Of a DNA stretch of 35,477 nucleotides, positions 15,316 through 23,759 are shown in pieces. The stretch lies in NCBI RefSeq assembly GCF_900094925.1, contig NZ_FMAY01000020.1, positions 1 through 35,477 of the forward strand, written 5' to 3'. This stretch comes from Kosakonia oryzendophytica (GTDB lineage Bacteria > Pseudomonadota > Gammaproteobacteria > Enterobacterales > Enterobacteriaceae). The notes under the pieces were generated by a model. The model did no database searches. It saw only the letters and a program-made list of their open reading frames with translations, and was not told the DNA's origin. Made by a program: the position numbers and the translations under genes. Position 1 is the first letter of the stretch. Every line of letters begins with the position of its first letter.

Positions 15316-15347
15316 AGTGAAAACAAGTCTATCTTCTTGTTTTCACT
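15316..15347. repeat. 12-base perfect inverted repeat (possible operator)
   Basis: AGTGAAAACAAG at 15316-15327 and its exact complement at 15336-15347 flank an 8-base loop. It lies about 170 bases upstream of the dehydrogenase start and about 310 beyond the LysR stop, so it is not obviously placed as a terminator and has no T run. A dimeric regulator could bind it; none is encoded beside it. Confidence 0.5.
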
Positions 15348-15655
15348 ATAATCACATAAATACAAAACAGAATTACAGCAATGAAAAAATGACAACCATA
15401 AATAAGAACATGACACATCATAAAATAATAAATTAGAGAGCAACGGGTTAGGCTAATATTCTAGAGAGGGAATAAATCGGCGGGAATAAAACACAATTCA
15501 CAGAGGAGTACAACCGTCAGCAGAAAAAATAGGACACCCGTTGGGGGTATTATCAGCGATGAATATGCATGGCTTCTCTTTCACAATGGGCTTAATGCCC
15601 TCAGCCGTGTTCCTTTATGATGCGCTCACGGGGTTAGTAACCCGTGACGACGCAC

Positions 15656-16591
15656 TCAATATGTTGTCTTAAACGCAGGGTGACTGTGCATCAGCGCGGT
15701 GATCGGCTGAAGGTGCTCGCGCAATGCGTTGTGCAGGTGGCGGATAGCCGGAGAAAACTGTTTACGGTGCGGGCAGATAAGGTTTAACGGTGCAGCCTCC
15801 CCCGGATGCTGCGGCAAAAGCACCTCCAGGCGGCCCGCCAGTACGTCATCGCTGAGATCGATCCACGATTTGTAAACAATCCCCAGCCCATCAATGGCCC
15901 AGCGCCGGGCAACGTCAGCGTCATCGCATAACATGCGGCTTTTAACGATAAGCTGGCGGCGCATGCCATTTTCCGGGAAGCTCCACTTGTCATACACCTG
16001 GCTATTCATCGTGAACAACAGGCATGGGTGATTAACCACTTCGTCCAGCGTTTGCGGGCGGCCGTTGCGCGCCAGATAGGCCGGTGAGGCCGCCAGAACG
16101 CGGCGGTTATCTGCCGCCAGCGGCAACGCCACATAGCTGCTGTTATCCAGCACGCCGTAACGAATAGCAATATCGACCGGGTCACGGAATACATCACTAA
16201 TGTGATCGGACAGCGAAAGACGCAAGGACACTTTTGGGTGCTGCTGGCAAAAACGGGTGATCAGCGGTAACAGTACATTGCGGCCAATGTCCGATGGCAT
16301 CGCTACGCGCAGCTCGCCCTTGATCTCGTTATCGCCGCTGTGCAGGCTTTCCGCGCCGGCGTGCACCACTTCCAGCATCTCCTGGGCGTAGGGAAGATAC
16401 TTTTCGCCTTCCGCCGTCAGCCGTAAGCTGCGTGTGGATCGCACAAACAAGCGCTTATCCAAATCCCGCTCCAGCCGGTGCACAGCCGCGCTCACCTGGC
16501 CCGGCAGCAAACCGGCTTCCCGTGCGGCATTTGAAAAACTTCCCAGTGCTGCTGAGCGGACAAACAGCGTGACATCTTCCAGCCGAATCAT
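15656..16591 (-). CDS. LysR-family transcription regulator
   Basis: This is a 311-residue LysR-type regulator. The N-terminal winged helix-turn-helix covers about residues 3-62 (F-S-N-A-A-R-E-A-G-L-L-P-G-Q-V-S-A-A-V-H-R-L-E). An effector-binding domain follows from about 90, with R-V-A-M-P-S-D-I-G and D-I-A-I-R-Y-G motifs. The start at 16591 has GGAGAG before it. It diverges from a nitroreductase gene, the usual arrangement for a LysR protein and its target, and a large palindrome lies between them. Its inducer may be an electrophile or a quinone, by analogy with similar pairs; this is inference. Confidence 0.93.
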   Translation of the reverse strand: MIRLEDVTLFVRSAALGSFSNAAREAGLLPGQVSAAVHRLERDLDKRLFVRSTRSLRLTAEGEKYLPYAQEMLEVVHAGAESLHSGDNEIKGELRVAMPSDIGRNVLLPLITRFCQQHPKVSLRLSLSDHISDVFRDPVDIAIRYGVLDNSSYVALPLAADNRRVLAASPAYLARNGRPQTLDEVVNHPCLLFTMNSQVYDKWSFPENGMRRQLIVKSRMLCDDADVARRWAIDGLGIVYKSWIDLSDDVLAGRLEVLLPQHPGEAAPLNLICPHRKQFSPAIRHLHNALREHLQPITALMHSHPAFKTTY

Positions 16592-16660
16592 GATCTCTCC
16601 GGTGATAAAGGGGCGTACCCCGTCTGTTGTGCCAGAAAATAGCGCGCAGGCAAACTTCAT

Positions 16661-16679
16661 TTTCACTCCAGGAGTGAAA
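16661..16679. promoter_or_regulatory. 19-base palindrome between LysR and nitroreductase
   Basis: TTTCACTCC-A-GGAGTGAAA is a perfect 9+9 inverted repeat around one base. It sits about 70 bases before the LysR start and about 100 before the nitroreductase start. It is the most likely binding site for the divergent LysR protein, serving both autoregulation and target activation. Confidence 0.6.
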
Positions 16680-16777
16680 GTGTTGTCCCTTTATAGCGAT
16701 TTATCTCGTTATCTTTTGCGTTTATTCTCCAACAATCCCCTCAATCTACTTGTTATTTTTGCGCCAGGAGAAACAGG

Positions 16778-17431
16778 ATGACCCTTGATGATGCTGTGAT
16801 TGCCCGCCATACGGTGAAAGCGTTTGAACCCGGTAAAACGCTGCCGCAGGAAAAAATTGACACCTTACTTAACGTGCTGCGAAACAGCCCCTCGTCTGTG
16901 AATTCACAGCCGTGGCACTTTGTGGTCGCCTCCACGCCGGAAGGCCGCGAAGCGATAGCGAAATCCACCAGCGGTGCGTATGCCTATAACGAACCGAAAG
17001 TGCTGAATGCCTCTCATGTCATCGCCCTGTGCATGCGCAGCGATCTCGATGACCAGCATCTGCAAAACGTGCTGGCGCAGGAGCAAAAAGATGGCCGCTT
17101 TGTCGCTGAAGGCGCACAGGCCGGTCAGGACAAGAGCCGTCGCTCTTATGTGGATATGCACCGCTATGAGCAGCGCGATATTCCACAATGGATGGAGAAA
17201 CAGGTTTACCTGGCGCTGGGCGGCCTGCTGCTGAGCGCCGCGATGCTCGACATTGACGCCACGCCGATGGAAGGGTTTGATCAGCGCGCGCTGGACCTTG
17301 CACTGGGTCTGCGTGAGAAAGGGCTGACCAGCGTGGTACTGGTCTCGCTGGGCTTTCGCAGTGAAAAAGACTTTAACGCTGCACTGCCAAAATCCCGCTT
17401 ACCGCGTGACGAGATCTTTACCTTTATCTAA
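16778..17431 (+). CDS. NfsB-like oxygen-insensitive NAD(P)H nitroreductase
   Basis: This is an FMN-dependent reductase of 217 residues, the same length as E. coli NfsB, and similar to it throughout. It carries R-H-T-V-K-A-F near the start, S-P-S-S-V-N-S-Q-P-W-H-F (FMN contact) around 37-48, Y-N-E-P-K-V-L-N-A-S-H, M-E-K-Q-V-Y-L-A-L-G, and the closing A-L-P-K-S-R-L-P. Enzymes of this group reduce nitro compounds and quinones by two electrons. AGGAG precedes the ATG. It is a single-gene transcript with a strong terminator and is probably controlled by the divergent LysR gene. It may be a paralogue of the housekeeping nfsB rather than that gene itself. Confidence 0.92.
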   Translation: MTLDDAVIARHTVKAFEPGKTLPQEKIDTLLNVLRNSPSSVNSQPWHFVVASTPEGREAIAKSTSGAYAYNEPKVLNASHVIALCMRSDLDDQHLQNVLAQEQKDGRFVAEGAQAGQDKSRRSYVDMHRYEQRDIPQWMEKQVYLALGGLLLSAAMLDIDATPMEGFDQRALDLALGLREKGLTSVVLVSLGFRSEKDFNAALPKSRLPRDEIFTFI

Positions 17432-17438
17432 GCCCGCC

Positions 17439-17461
17439 AGCCCGGTTCGCCGGGCTTTTTT
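17439..17461 (+). terminator. intrinsic terminator of the nitroreductase gene
   Basis: A 7-base GC-rich stem, AGCCCGG and CCGGGCT, with a stable TTCG loop is followed at once by five T. It starts eight bases after the stop codon. Confidence 0.93.
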
Positions 17462-17763
17462 ATTCGCCTGGATTTTGAACCCTATCACATATCCCGTTTT
17501 TCCCTCGTCGGAGCGATTGTTTCATTAATGTAAAATCACTTCTGACATTCTGTTAATAATCGCACGGTTTTTAAGGTTTTATTGATCGCGAGCGGGATTT
17601 CCGTCGCAGTTTTTGTTTCACCATCAATTATTTGCATTTTTTATATAATCATCGCCGGATGATCCCCCGTTTTATTCCTCTCATAGTTGTTTCGTCAGCA
17701 GGTCGCATTTTTATTCCGTAACGTTGCCTGTCATTATTATTTTAACTGCTGGAAAACAATGTT
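17462..17763. other. intergenic region before the tartrate-type operon
   Basis: About 300 AT-rich bases with no gene. A -10-like TATAAT at 17644-17649 would give a leader of roughly 110 bases, but no convincing -35 accompanies it, so an activator-dependent promoter is plausible. No clear LysR palindrome was found. Confidence 0.5.
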
Positions 17764-19059
17764 ATGAACTCTACAACTGAACAGGTTACGCTCAGGAAAA
17801 TATCCTGGCGTATCGTACCCTTTGTGATGTTTGCTTATTTTATTGCATTCTTTGACCGCATAAATATAGGTTTCGCCGCGCTCACTATGAACCAGGACTT
17901 AGGATTTTCCTCCACGGTATTTGGTATTGGCGCGGGCATGTTTTTTATTGGCTATTTCTTAACAGATATTCCCTCAAACGTTATTTTGCAGAAAGTCGGG
18001 CCGCGTATCTGGCTGGCCCGTATTATGGTGAGCTGGGGTATTATTGCCGCCTGCATGATGTTTGTTGAAACCTCGACCGGTTTTTATGTTCTGCGCTTTT
18101 TATTAGGCGTCGCTGAGGCCGGGTTCTTCTCCGGTATTATTCTCTACTTAAGCACCTGGTTCCCGATTAAACGCCGTGCGCAGGTGATCGCGTTCTTTAT
18201 GGCGGCCGCGCCGATTTCGTCGATGATTGGCTCGCCGCTGGCAGGCACCATTTTAAGCATGCACGGTGCGTTTGGCCTGAAAGGCTGGCAACTGATGTTT
18301 ATGCTGGATTCCGCTGCCGCCATCCTGCTGGGTATTTTCACCTTCTTCTACCTCAACGATCGTCCGGAGAAAAACCGCTGGTTGAGCAAAGATGAAACCC
18401 AGTGGCTGATTAACACCCTGGCGGAAGAGAACCAGAACAAAGGCAGTCAGGCGAAAACCAGTATCTGGAAAGGGCTGACCGATATCCGCGTGCTGACGCT
18501 GGCGGTGGTCTATTTCGGTACGTCGGCGGGCCTCTATTCGCTGAATATCTGGTCGCCGCAGTTTATTAAATCCTTCGGCCTGACCACGTTCCAGATTGGC
18601 TTTATTAATGCCATCCCGGCGGCACTGTCGATTGTGGCGATGATCCTGTGGGCAAAACACTCCGACAAAACCAAAGAGCGTACCTGGCACGTAGTCAGCG
18701 CCTGCCTGTTCGCCTGCCTCGGTTTTATCCTCGCCGGGTTGGTGCACAGCCTGCCGCTGGCGATCTTCGCGCTGGTGATGGCCAACGTCGGTATCTCGTC
18801 CTGTAAGCCACCGCTGTGGAGCATCCCGTCGCTGTTCCTCAATGGACCGGCTGCGGCAGCAGGCCTCGCTGCCATCAACTCAATTGGCAACCTGGGTGGG
18901 TTCGCTGGCCCGGCGGTGATCGGCTGGCTGAAAGAGACCACCGGTGACTTCTCTCTCGCCCTCTGGTGCGTGGCAGGCATGCTGGTGGTTTCCGCCGTCC
19001 TGACCCTCTCTATCGAAATTAGCCGTAAACGTAAGGCAATGAAGAGCTCATTAGCCTGA
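17764..19059 (+). CDS. MFS anion:cation symporter, probable tartrate/dicarboxylate uptake
   Basis: This is an inner-membrane permease of 431 residues with twelve predicted segments, from the anion:cation symporter branch of the MFS that includes the tartrate transporter TtuB and hexuronate/phthalate carriers. Typical features are F-F-D-R-I-N-I-G-F-A-A-L in segment 1, L-R-F-L-L-G-V-A-E-A-G-F-F-S-G near segment 4, and Y-L-S-T-W-F-P. It leads the operon; the dehydratase alpha gene starts 20 bases after its stop. It occupies the place that the unrelated carrier TtdT has in the E. coli ttd operon. The proposed substrate follows from the downstream enzymes. Confidence 0.9.
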   Translation: MNSTTEQVTLRKISWRIVPFVMFAYFIAFFDRINIGFAALTMNQDLGFSSTVFGIGAGMFFIGYFLTDIPSNVILQKVGPRIWLARIMVSWGIIAACMMFVETSTGFYVLRFLLGVAEAGFFSGIILYLSTWFPIKRRAQVIAFFMAAAPISSMIGSPLAGTILSMHGAFGLKGWQLMFMLDSAAAILLGIFTFFYLNDRPEKNRWLSKDETQWLINTLAEENQNKGSQAKTSIWKGLTDIRVLTLAVVYFGTSAGLYSLNIWSPQFIKSFGLTTFQIGFINAIPAALSIVAMILWAKHSDKTKERTWHVVSACLFACLGFILAGLVHSLPLAIFALVMANVGISSCKPPLWSIPSLFLNGPAAAAGLAAINSIGNLGGFAGPAVIGWLKETTGDFSLALWCVAGMLVVSAVLTLSIEISRKRKAMKSSLA

Positions 19060-19079
19060 AATAAGAAATGGAGCATATT

Positions 19080-19979
19080 GTGAGCACATCTGAAGCAATT
19101 TCGTCATTAACTGACGTGATGACCCGCTTTACCGGGTATGTCGGGAAACGTCTGCCAACAGACGTTATGAAAAAACTCGAAGCACTGCGTGCGGAAGAGG
19201 ACGCACCGCTGGCCGTGGCGGTGTACGACTCCATGTTTGAGAACCAGAAACGGGCCGACGAGCTGGATCGCCCGTGCTGCCAGGACACCGGGGTGATCCA
19301 GTACTTCATCACCTGCGGGGCGAAATTCCCCTACTTAAGCGGGCTGGAGTCGATTCTGAAAACCGCCACGCTGGAAGCCACCAAAAAAGCGCCGCTGCGC
19401 CACAACGCAGTAGAAACCTTCATTGAGAAAAACACCGGCACCAATACCGGCTCGCGCATACCGTGGCTGGACTGGGAAATCATCCCGGATGACGACAGCT
19501 GCACCATTGAAGTGTACATGGCTGGCGGCGGTTGCTCGCTGCCGGGCGCGGCTAAAGTATTGATGCCAGGCCAGGGCTATGAAGGCGTCAACCAGTTCGT
19601 GTTTGACGTGATCACCTCCTACGGCGTGAATGCCTGCCCGCCGCTGCTGGTTGGCGTTGGCGTGTCGACGTCGGTAGAAACAGCTGCGCGTCTTTCCAAG
19701 AAAGCGATTCTGCGCCCGGTGGACTCCTGCCACCCGAACCCGGACGCCGCCAAAATGGAAGCACTGCTGGAAGAGGGTCTGAACAAAGTCGGACTGGGGC
19801 CACAGGGCTTGGGCGGCAAAGCGTCGGTGATGGGCGTCAACATTGAGTCCTCCGCCCGCCACCCGTCGACCATTGGCGTGGCGGTTTCCACCGGTTGCTG
19901 GGCGCACCGCCGCGGCGCGATCCGTTTTAACGCCGATCTCTCTTACGAAATTCTTTCCCACCAGGGGGCTGTATTATGA
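19080..19979 (+). CDS. ttdA: L(+)-tartrate dehydratase-type alpha subunit
   Basis: This is the iron-sulfur subunit of a class I fumarase/tartrate dehydratase. E. coli TtdAB turns L-tartrate into oxaloacetate and water. The three cluster ligands are present: Cys67 (R-P-C-C-Q-D-T-G), Cys152 (G-G-G-C-S-L-P-G) and Cys273 ([10 protein letters not shown]). Long stretches match E. coli TtdA by memory, including [10 protein letters not shown] and [13 protein letters not shown] chose the GTG at 19080 because GGAG is well placed before it; an in-frame ATG at 19068 would add four residues. The stop overlaps the beta-subunit start (ATGA). The exact stereoisomer or a related diacid is uncertain. Confidence 0.93.
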   Translation: MSTSEAISSLTDVMTRFTGYVGKRLPTDVMKKLEALRAEEDAPLAVAVYDSMFENQKRADELDRPCCQDTGVIQYFITCGAKFPYLSGLESILKTATLEATKKAPLRHNAVETFIEKNTGTNTGSRIPWLDWEIIPDDDSCTIEVYMAGGGCSLPGAAKVLMPGQGYEGVNQFVFDVITSYGVNACPPLLVGVGVSTSVETAARLSKKAILRPVDSCHPNPDAAKMEALLEEGLNKVGLGPQGLGGKASVMGVNIESSARHPSTIGVAVSTGCWAHRRGAIRFNADLSYEILSHQGAVL

Positions 19980-20584
19980 AAAAAGTGCTCACCACACCCA
20001 TTAAAGACGAAGACTTACTCTCCCTGAAACCTGGCGACATTGTCTACCTGACCGGCACACTGGTGACCTGCCGCGACGTGGCGCACCGCCGCCTGATTGA
20101 GTTAAAGCGCGAACTGCCGGTCGACCTGAAAGGTCTGGCGATTTTCCACGCCGGTCCAATCGTGGTGGAGAAAGGCGAAAATGAATTCGAGATGATCTCG
20201 ATTGGGCCGACCACCAGCATGCGTATGGAAAAGTTCGAGAAAGAGTTTATCGAGCAGACGGGTGTGAAGCTGATCGTCGGTAAAGGCGGGATGGGGCCGA
20301 ACACCGAAGAGGGTTGCCGCACGCACAAAGCGGTGCACGCGGTGTTCCCTGGCGGTTGCGCGGTGCTGGCGGCCACCTGCGTAGAGAAAATCGAAGATGC
20401 CCAGTGGCGCGATTTAGGGATGCCGGAGACCTTGTGGGTCAACCGGGTAAAAGAGTTCGGCCCGTTAATTATCTCGATCGACTGCGAAGGCAATAACCTG
20501 TTCGAAGAGAACAAGAAAGTCTACAACGCCCGAAAACTGCCGATTATTGAAGAGATTAATCAGCAGGTTAAGTTTATTAAATAA
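19976..20584 (+). CDS. ttdB: L(+)-tartrate dehydratase-type beta subunit
   Basis: This is the beta subunit that completes the dehydratase active site. It has 202 residues against about 201 in E. coli TtdB and matches it along its length: [42 protein letters not shown], and [12 protein letters not shown]. Its ATG overlaps the alpha-subunit stop by four bases, consistent with coupled synthesis of equal amounts. The next gene, of the fumarylacetoacetase family, follows after 26 bases. Confidence 0.95.
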   Translation: MKKVLTTPIKDEDLLSLKPGDIVYLTGTLVTCRDVAHRRLIELKRELPVDLKGLAIFHAGPIVVEKGENEFEMISIGPTTSMRMEKFEKEFIEQTGVKLIVGKGGMGPNTEEGCRTHKAVHAVFPGGCAVLAATCVEKIEDAQWRDLGMPETLWVNRVKEFGPLIISIDCEGNNLFEENKKVYNARKLPIIEEINQQVKFIK

Positions 20585-20610
20585 CCCGCCGTTCAGGCAC
20601 AGGTATTATC

Positions 20611-21468
20611 ATGAAGTTACTGAGTTTTGTTAACCCAACATCCGGTGAAAAAACATGGGGTTGCATTGACGGCACGCAGGTTTTTGATTTGGGGAAACGC
20701 TTATCGGCGTATTTCCCGGACCTGAAATCCGCCATCGCGGGCAATGCGCTGGCGGAACTGACGCCGATGATCCCGGCGCAGGCGGATTTTCACGCCGATG
20801 AGATCCGTTTTCTGCCGGTCATTGAAAACCCCAGTAAAATTTTCTGCGTGGGCATGAACTACATGGAAAAGCGGATCGAGTTCGAACAAACCATCGATGC
20901 GCCGACCCTGTTTGTTCGCTTCGCGGATACGCTCTCCGCACACGGCGATGTGGTGTGCAAACCCGACAGCAGCAATGAGTTTGATTACGAAGGCGAGCTG
21001 GCGGTGGTGATCGGCAAAGATACGGACAATGTCAGCCGCGACAACGCGTTAGAGCATATCGCCGGTTACAGCTGTTTTATGGATGGCTCAGTACGTGATA
21101 TGCAGTATACCTGGTTCACGTCGGGCAAGAACTGGCGCAAAACCGGCGCGTTCGGCCCGTGGATGGTGACCCGCGATGAGATCCGCGACCCGCAGGATTT
21201 GGCGATCAGCACATGGCTGAACGGCAATCGCGTGCAGAACGATTCGACCCACAATATGATCAACTCCGTCGCCATGCTGGTGGAATATATCTCCCGCTTT
21301 AGCCCGCTGCAGGCAGGCGACGTGATCATTACCGGTTCGCCGGGGGGCGTGGGCAAAAAACGGACGCCGCCGCTGTTTATGAAGGAAGGGGATGTGATCG
21401 AGGTGGAAATCGGCAACATTGGCCGCCTGGTCAATCGCGTTACCGCGCTGTCGAATGCAATGGCATAG
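20611..21468 (+). CDS. fumarylacetoacetate hydrolase (FAH)-family protein
   Basis: This is a 285-residue enzyme of the FAH superfamily, whose members split or isomerise oxo-acids with a divalent metal. The metal ligands are visible: Glu127 and Glu129 in Y-E-G-E-L and Asp158 in F-M-D-G-S-V-R-D. Other family blocks are F-C-V-G-M-N-Y, F-G-P-W-M-V-T and I-T-G-S-P-G-G-V-G near the end. Some close homologues (FAHD1 type) act as oxaloacetate decarboxylases or tautomerases. Oxaloacetate is the product of the dehydratase encoded upstream, so such a role would complete the path to pyruvate; this is inference. Other diketo-acid substrates remain possible. Its final 24 bases are part of a downstream tandem repeat. 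Confidence 0.9.
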   Translation: MKLLSFVNPTSGEKTWGCIDGTQVFDLGKRLSAYFPDLKSAIAGNALAELTPMIPAQADFHADEIRFLPVIENPSKIFCVGMNYMEKRIEFEQTIDAPTLFVRFADTLSAHGDVVCKPDSSNEFDYEGELAVVIGKDTDNVSRDNALEHIAGYSCFMDGSVRDMQYTWFTSGKNWRKTGAFGPWMVTRDEIRDPQDLAISTWLNGNRVQNDSTHNMINSVAMLVEYISRFSPLQAGDVIITGSPGGVGKKRTPPLFMKEGDVIEVEIGNIGRLVNRVTALSNAMA

Positions 21469-21830
21469 TGCTGTGGTTTTCCCCCCACCCCGACCCTCTC
21501 CCCACAGGGGAGAGGGAACTTAACGCACCTGGTGCCCGGCGAAACGCGCTGTCGAACGCGGTGGCGTAGTGCTGTGGTTTTCCCCTCACCCTGACCCTCT
21601 CCCCACAGGGGAGAGGGAACTTAACGCACCTGGCACCCGGCGAAACGCGCTGTCGAATGCAATGGCGTAGTGCTGTAGTTTTCCCTCCTGGCCCTCTCTC
21701 CACAGGGGAGAGGGAACTTAACGAACCTGGCCGTCCGGCGAAACGCGCTGTCGAACGCGGTGGCGGGGTGCGATGGTTTCCCCTCCATGCCCTCTCCCCA
21801 AGGGGGAGAGGGGATTTACCAGGTTAATAG
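21445..21830. repeat. tandem array of four ~100-base units with palindromes
   Basis: Units begin with GCGCTGTCGAA at 21445, 21546, 21647 and 21745, giving periods of 101, 101 and 98 and a final partial unit. Each has a copy of the FAH gene's tail, a TGCTGTGGTTTTCC-like segment, a palindrome CCCTCTCC...GGAGAGGG, and a linker ending CCGGCGAAAC. The first unit contains the real end of the gene. Units 1 and 3 share GAATGCAATGGC while units 2 and 4 share GAACGCGGTGGC. The stem-loops may act as two-way terminators between the convergent FAH and LysR genes. Confidence 0.9.
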
Positions 21831-22744
21831 AGATCCGAAATCACCGGTAATTCATGCATTACCACTTGCATCATATTATCCCGCGCTTCATCCCGTGCCC
21901 CTGCCACCCATACGGCGGCCATCGGCAATTTACTGCGAATCGAGTCATAACCTTCGCCAATCGGAATGAATTTAATATTCAGCGCCGCCATGCGCATAAC
22001 CCAACGAGGCATAATCGCCGCGCCCAGTTCTGCCGCCACCATATTAATAATGGTCTGTTTTTCATCGGCAATTTGAATCAGCGTCGGTTTAAAACCGGCA
22101 TGTTCAAACAGGCTTAAGGTTAAATCGTAGCTGTGCGGGCGTACACGTTTTTCCGGCACAATCAGCGGGATATCGCGTAAATCATCAACATTGATTTCAC
22201 TGCGGTTGGCCAGTGGGTGCTTATCGGAAATCGCCAGCACCACATCTTCGTAAAACAGAAATTCGCTATGCAACGCGCTGTCCATCTGGCTTTGCGGGCG
22301 AATAAAAATCAGATCCAACCTGCCGGTTTTCAGCTTTGGCAGCAAACGTGACGATTTATCTTCCAGAAAACTCAGTTCCACGCCAGGCCAGCGCTCGCGA
22401 AAATGGTGCAATACATGGGGAATAAGGCTGACCGCCGCGCTATCGATCGCGCCAATCCGCAGTTTTCCTGCGTTCTGCCGCGCCAGCGTCTGAAAGCGTT
22501 TTTCGATATCGTCTGCACGCGCCACCAGTTCCCGCGCTTCCGGTAAAAACAGCGCGCCGTGGGGCGTGAGGGAGACATTGCGCGTCGAACGCGATAATAA
22601 CCGCGTGCCGAGATCTTCTTCCAGCAGCTTAATATAGCGGCCCAGCGCAGAAGGCAGCATATCCATTTTTTGCGCCGCGTGACCAAAATGCAGCTCGTCC
22701 GCCACGGCAATAAAGCACCTGAGCTGGTGAAGTTCCACCGACAC
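21824..22744 (-). CDS. LysR-family transcription regulator
   Basis: This is a 306-residue LysR-type regulator of the CatM/BenM-like branch. The helix-turn-helix lies at about residues 3-60 (H-F-G-H-A-A-Q-K-M-D-M-L-P-S-A-L-G-R-Y-I-K-L-L-E). The effector domain begins near 90 with L-R-I-G-A-I-D-S-A and includes R-L-D-L-I-F-I-R-P. It starts at a GTG preceded by GAGGG. It converges on the tartrate-type operon and is the nearest regulator in that segment, so it may control that operon, although the target promoter would be 5 kb away. Its stop falls just inside the last partial repeat unit. Reading the GTG two codons later as start is also possible. Confidence 0.9.
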   Translation of the reverse strand: MSVELHQLRCFIAVADELHFGHAAQKMDMLPSALGRYIKLLEEDLGTRLLSRSTRNVSLTPHGALFLPEARELVARADDIEKRFQTLARQNAGKLRIGAIDSAAVSLIPHVLHHFRERWPGVELSFLEDKSSRLLPKLKTGRLDLIFIRPQSQMDSALHSEFLFYEDVVLAISDKHPLANRSEINVDDLRDIPLIVPEKRVRPHSYDLTLSLFEHAGFKPTLIQIADEKQTIINMVAAELGAAIMPRWVMRMAALNIKFIPIGEGYDSIRSKLPMAAVWVAGARDEARDNMMQVVMHELPVISDLY

Positions 22745-22874
22745 GCCCTCACGATATAGGTTTGGTTTTATCGCTCTATAATAATCGCTCTCCTGGCGGG
22801 ATCACACATTACGCCTGTGAATATGTGACGCGGTTAAACCGCGCCATACCGGCTTTATTTAACAAAATAATGGG

Positions 22875-22903
22875 AAAACGGTTATCACCGGGATAACCGT
22901 TTT
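22875..22903 (-). terminator. intrinsic terminator of the lipoprotein gene
   Basis: A 12-base perfect stem, AAAACGGTTATC (22875-22886) and its complement (22892-22903), with a 5-base loop, lies 14 bases past the lipoprotein stop. On the minus strand the stem ends in TTTT, followed by an AT-rich stretch. Confidence 0.75.
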
Positions 22904-22916
22904 GTATCTGATGGGA

Positions 22917-23513
22917 TTATATTGTGGCACCGTTGATCATATACCACGGTTTTTGGCCAGGGCAGTTATGGATGCCCCACTCCCGCACGGGTTGCAGCTC
23001 TGTGCGGCCAGATTCATGAACAACAACTTTGTAGACTTTTAAATACCGCTCAGCCAGGCGTGAGTACTCTGGCCGTTCAACATTGACATAGTAATAAGCG
23101 CCCGGTTCCGGTTTAAAGGTGACATAGCGCTCATTCACACGCGCCTGGTTCGTCAGGATCCCGCCGCTGCCATCCCGTCCGGCATAAATAATGCGCACGC
23201 TGATAAACTTCTCGGCGCTCACCCAGTATTCATCACGGTTTTGCGTCATATCCGCGACGTAAGGCACACCAATTCGCTTGTGATCGCCCATGAAAGAGCC
23301 GGAACCAATAAACCCGTTTTTATTGGAATAGAGATTAATACAGCGGTCGGTTTCCGGGTAAATACGTGCCTCGGTATTATTCAGATCGAACGCCACGCCC
23401 ACGCGATTCGGGCCGGTATAATCTTTGATACTCTGGTTATATTCTTTCACCATTTCATAAGTTGAGCAGCCGCTGAGTAACAGCACGGCCGCTAACGCCA
23501 CCATCGCTTTCAT
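22917..23513 (-). CDS. small lipoprotein of unknown function
   Basis: This is a predicted 198-residue lipoprotein. A lysine, a hydrophobic stretch and the lipobox L-L-S-G-C place the lipidated residue at Cys16. The next residue is Ser rather than Asp, so outer-membrane sorting by the Lol rules is expected. The mature part is polar, with aromatic-rich stretches such as G-A-Y-Y-Y-V-N-V and no recognised domain. The start at 23513 is taken because it begins a normal lipoprotein signal; a frame extending to 23567 would bury it. It stands alone, with a strong terminator downstream. No function is proposed. Confidence 0.8.
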   Translation of the reverse strand: MKAMVALAAVLLLSGCSTYEMVKEYNQSIKDYTGPNRVGVAFDLNNTEARIYPETDRCINLYSNKNGFIGSGSFMGDHKRIGVPYVADMTQNRDEYWVSAEKFISVRIIYAGRDGSGGILTNQARVNERYVTFKPEPGAYYYVNVERPEYSRLAERYLKVYKVVVHESGRTELQPVREWGIHNCPGQKPWYMINGATI

Positions 23514-23759
23514 TTTTAAAACTCCTTGTAAAAACAAGATGATGTGATGGGATAAGAATAAACTCAATACGGGCAGGGAAAAGACAAACTTGTTGCTGGC
23601 ATTGCAGTTAGAGCGGGATTAAATGTCGGGAGTTTGAGGTAAGATTTAACCATGAAAAATAAGCATCCGTGACCAAAGCAGCGGTAGTGGCAGATACCTG
23701 CCCATAGCGTTAATGCCATGAGCAGTGCAATGAATGATCACTCGCTATGTCGTGCGTTA

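Larger units (their letters stand above)
15148..15655. other. control region upstream of the dehydrogenase operon
   Basis: About 500 AT-rich bases without a credible gene lie between the dehydrogenase start and the LysR stop. They hold a CRP-like site and a strong inverted repeat (both listed separately). Next to the LysR gene, an imperfect inverted repeat around CACGGGG...CCCGTG (about 15627-15646) may end its transcript. Confidence 0.6.

Noticed and set aside
18253-19076. Opposite-strand open frames within the MFS and dehydratase genes
   Set aside because: They overlap well-supported coding sequence on the other strand and show no domain features.
21445-21830. Possible CRISPR array
   Set aside because: Only four units of ~100 bases, with the variable positions inside the repeat and no unique spacers; no cas gene is nearby. 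It is a tandem duplication.
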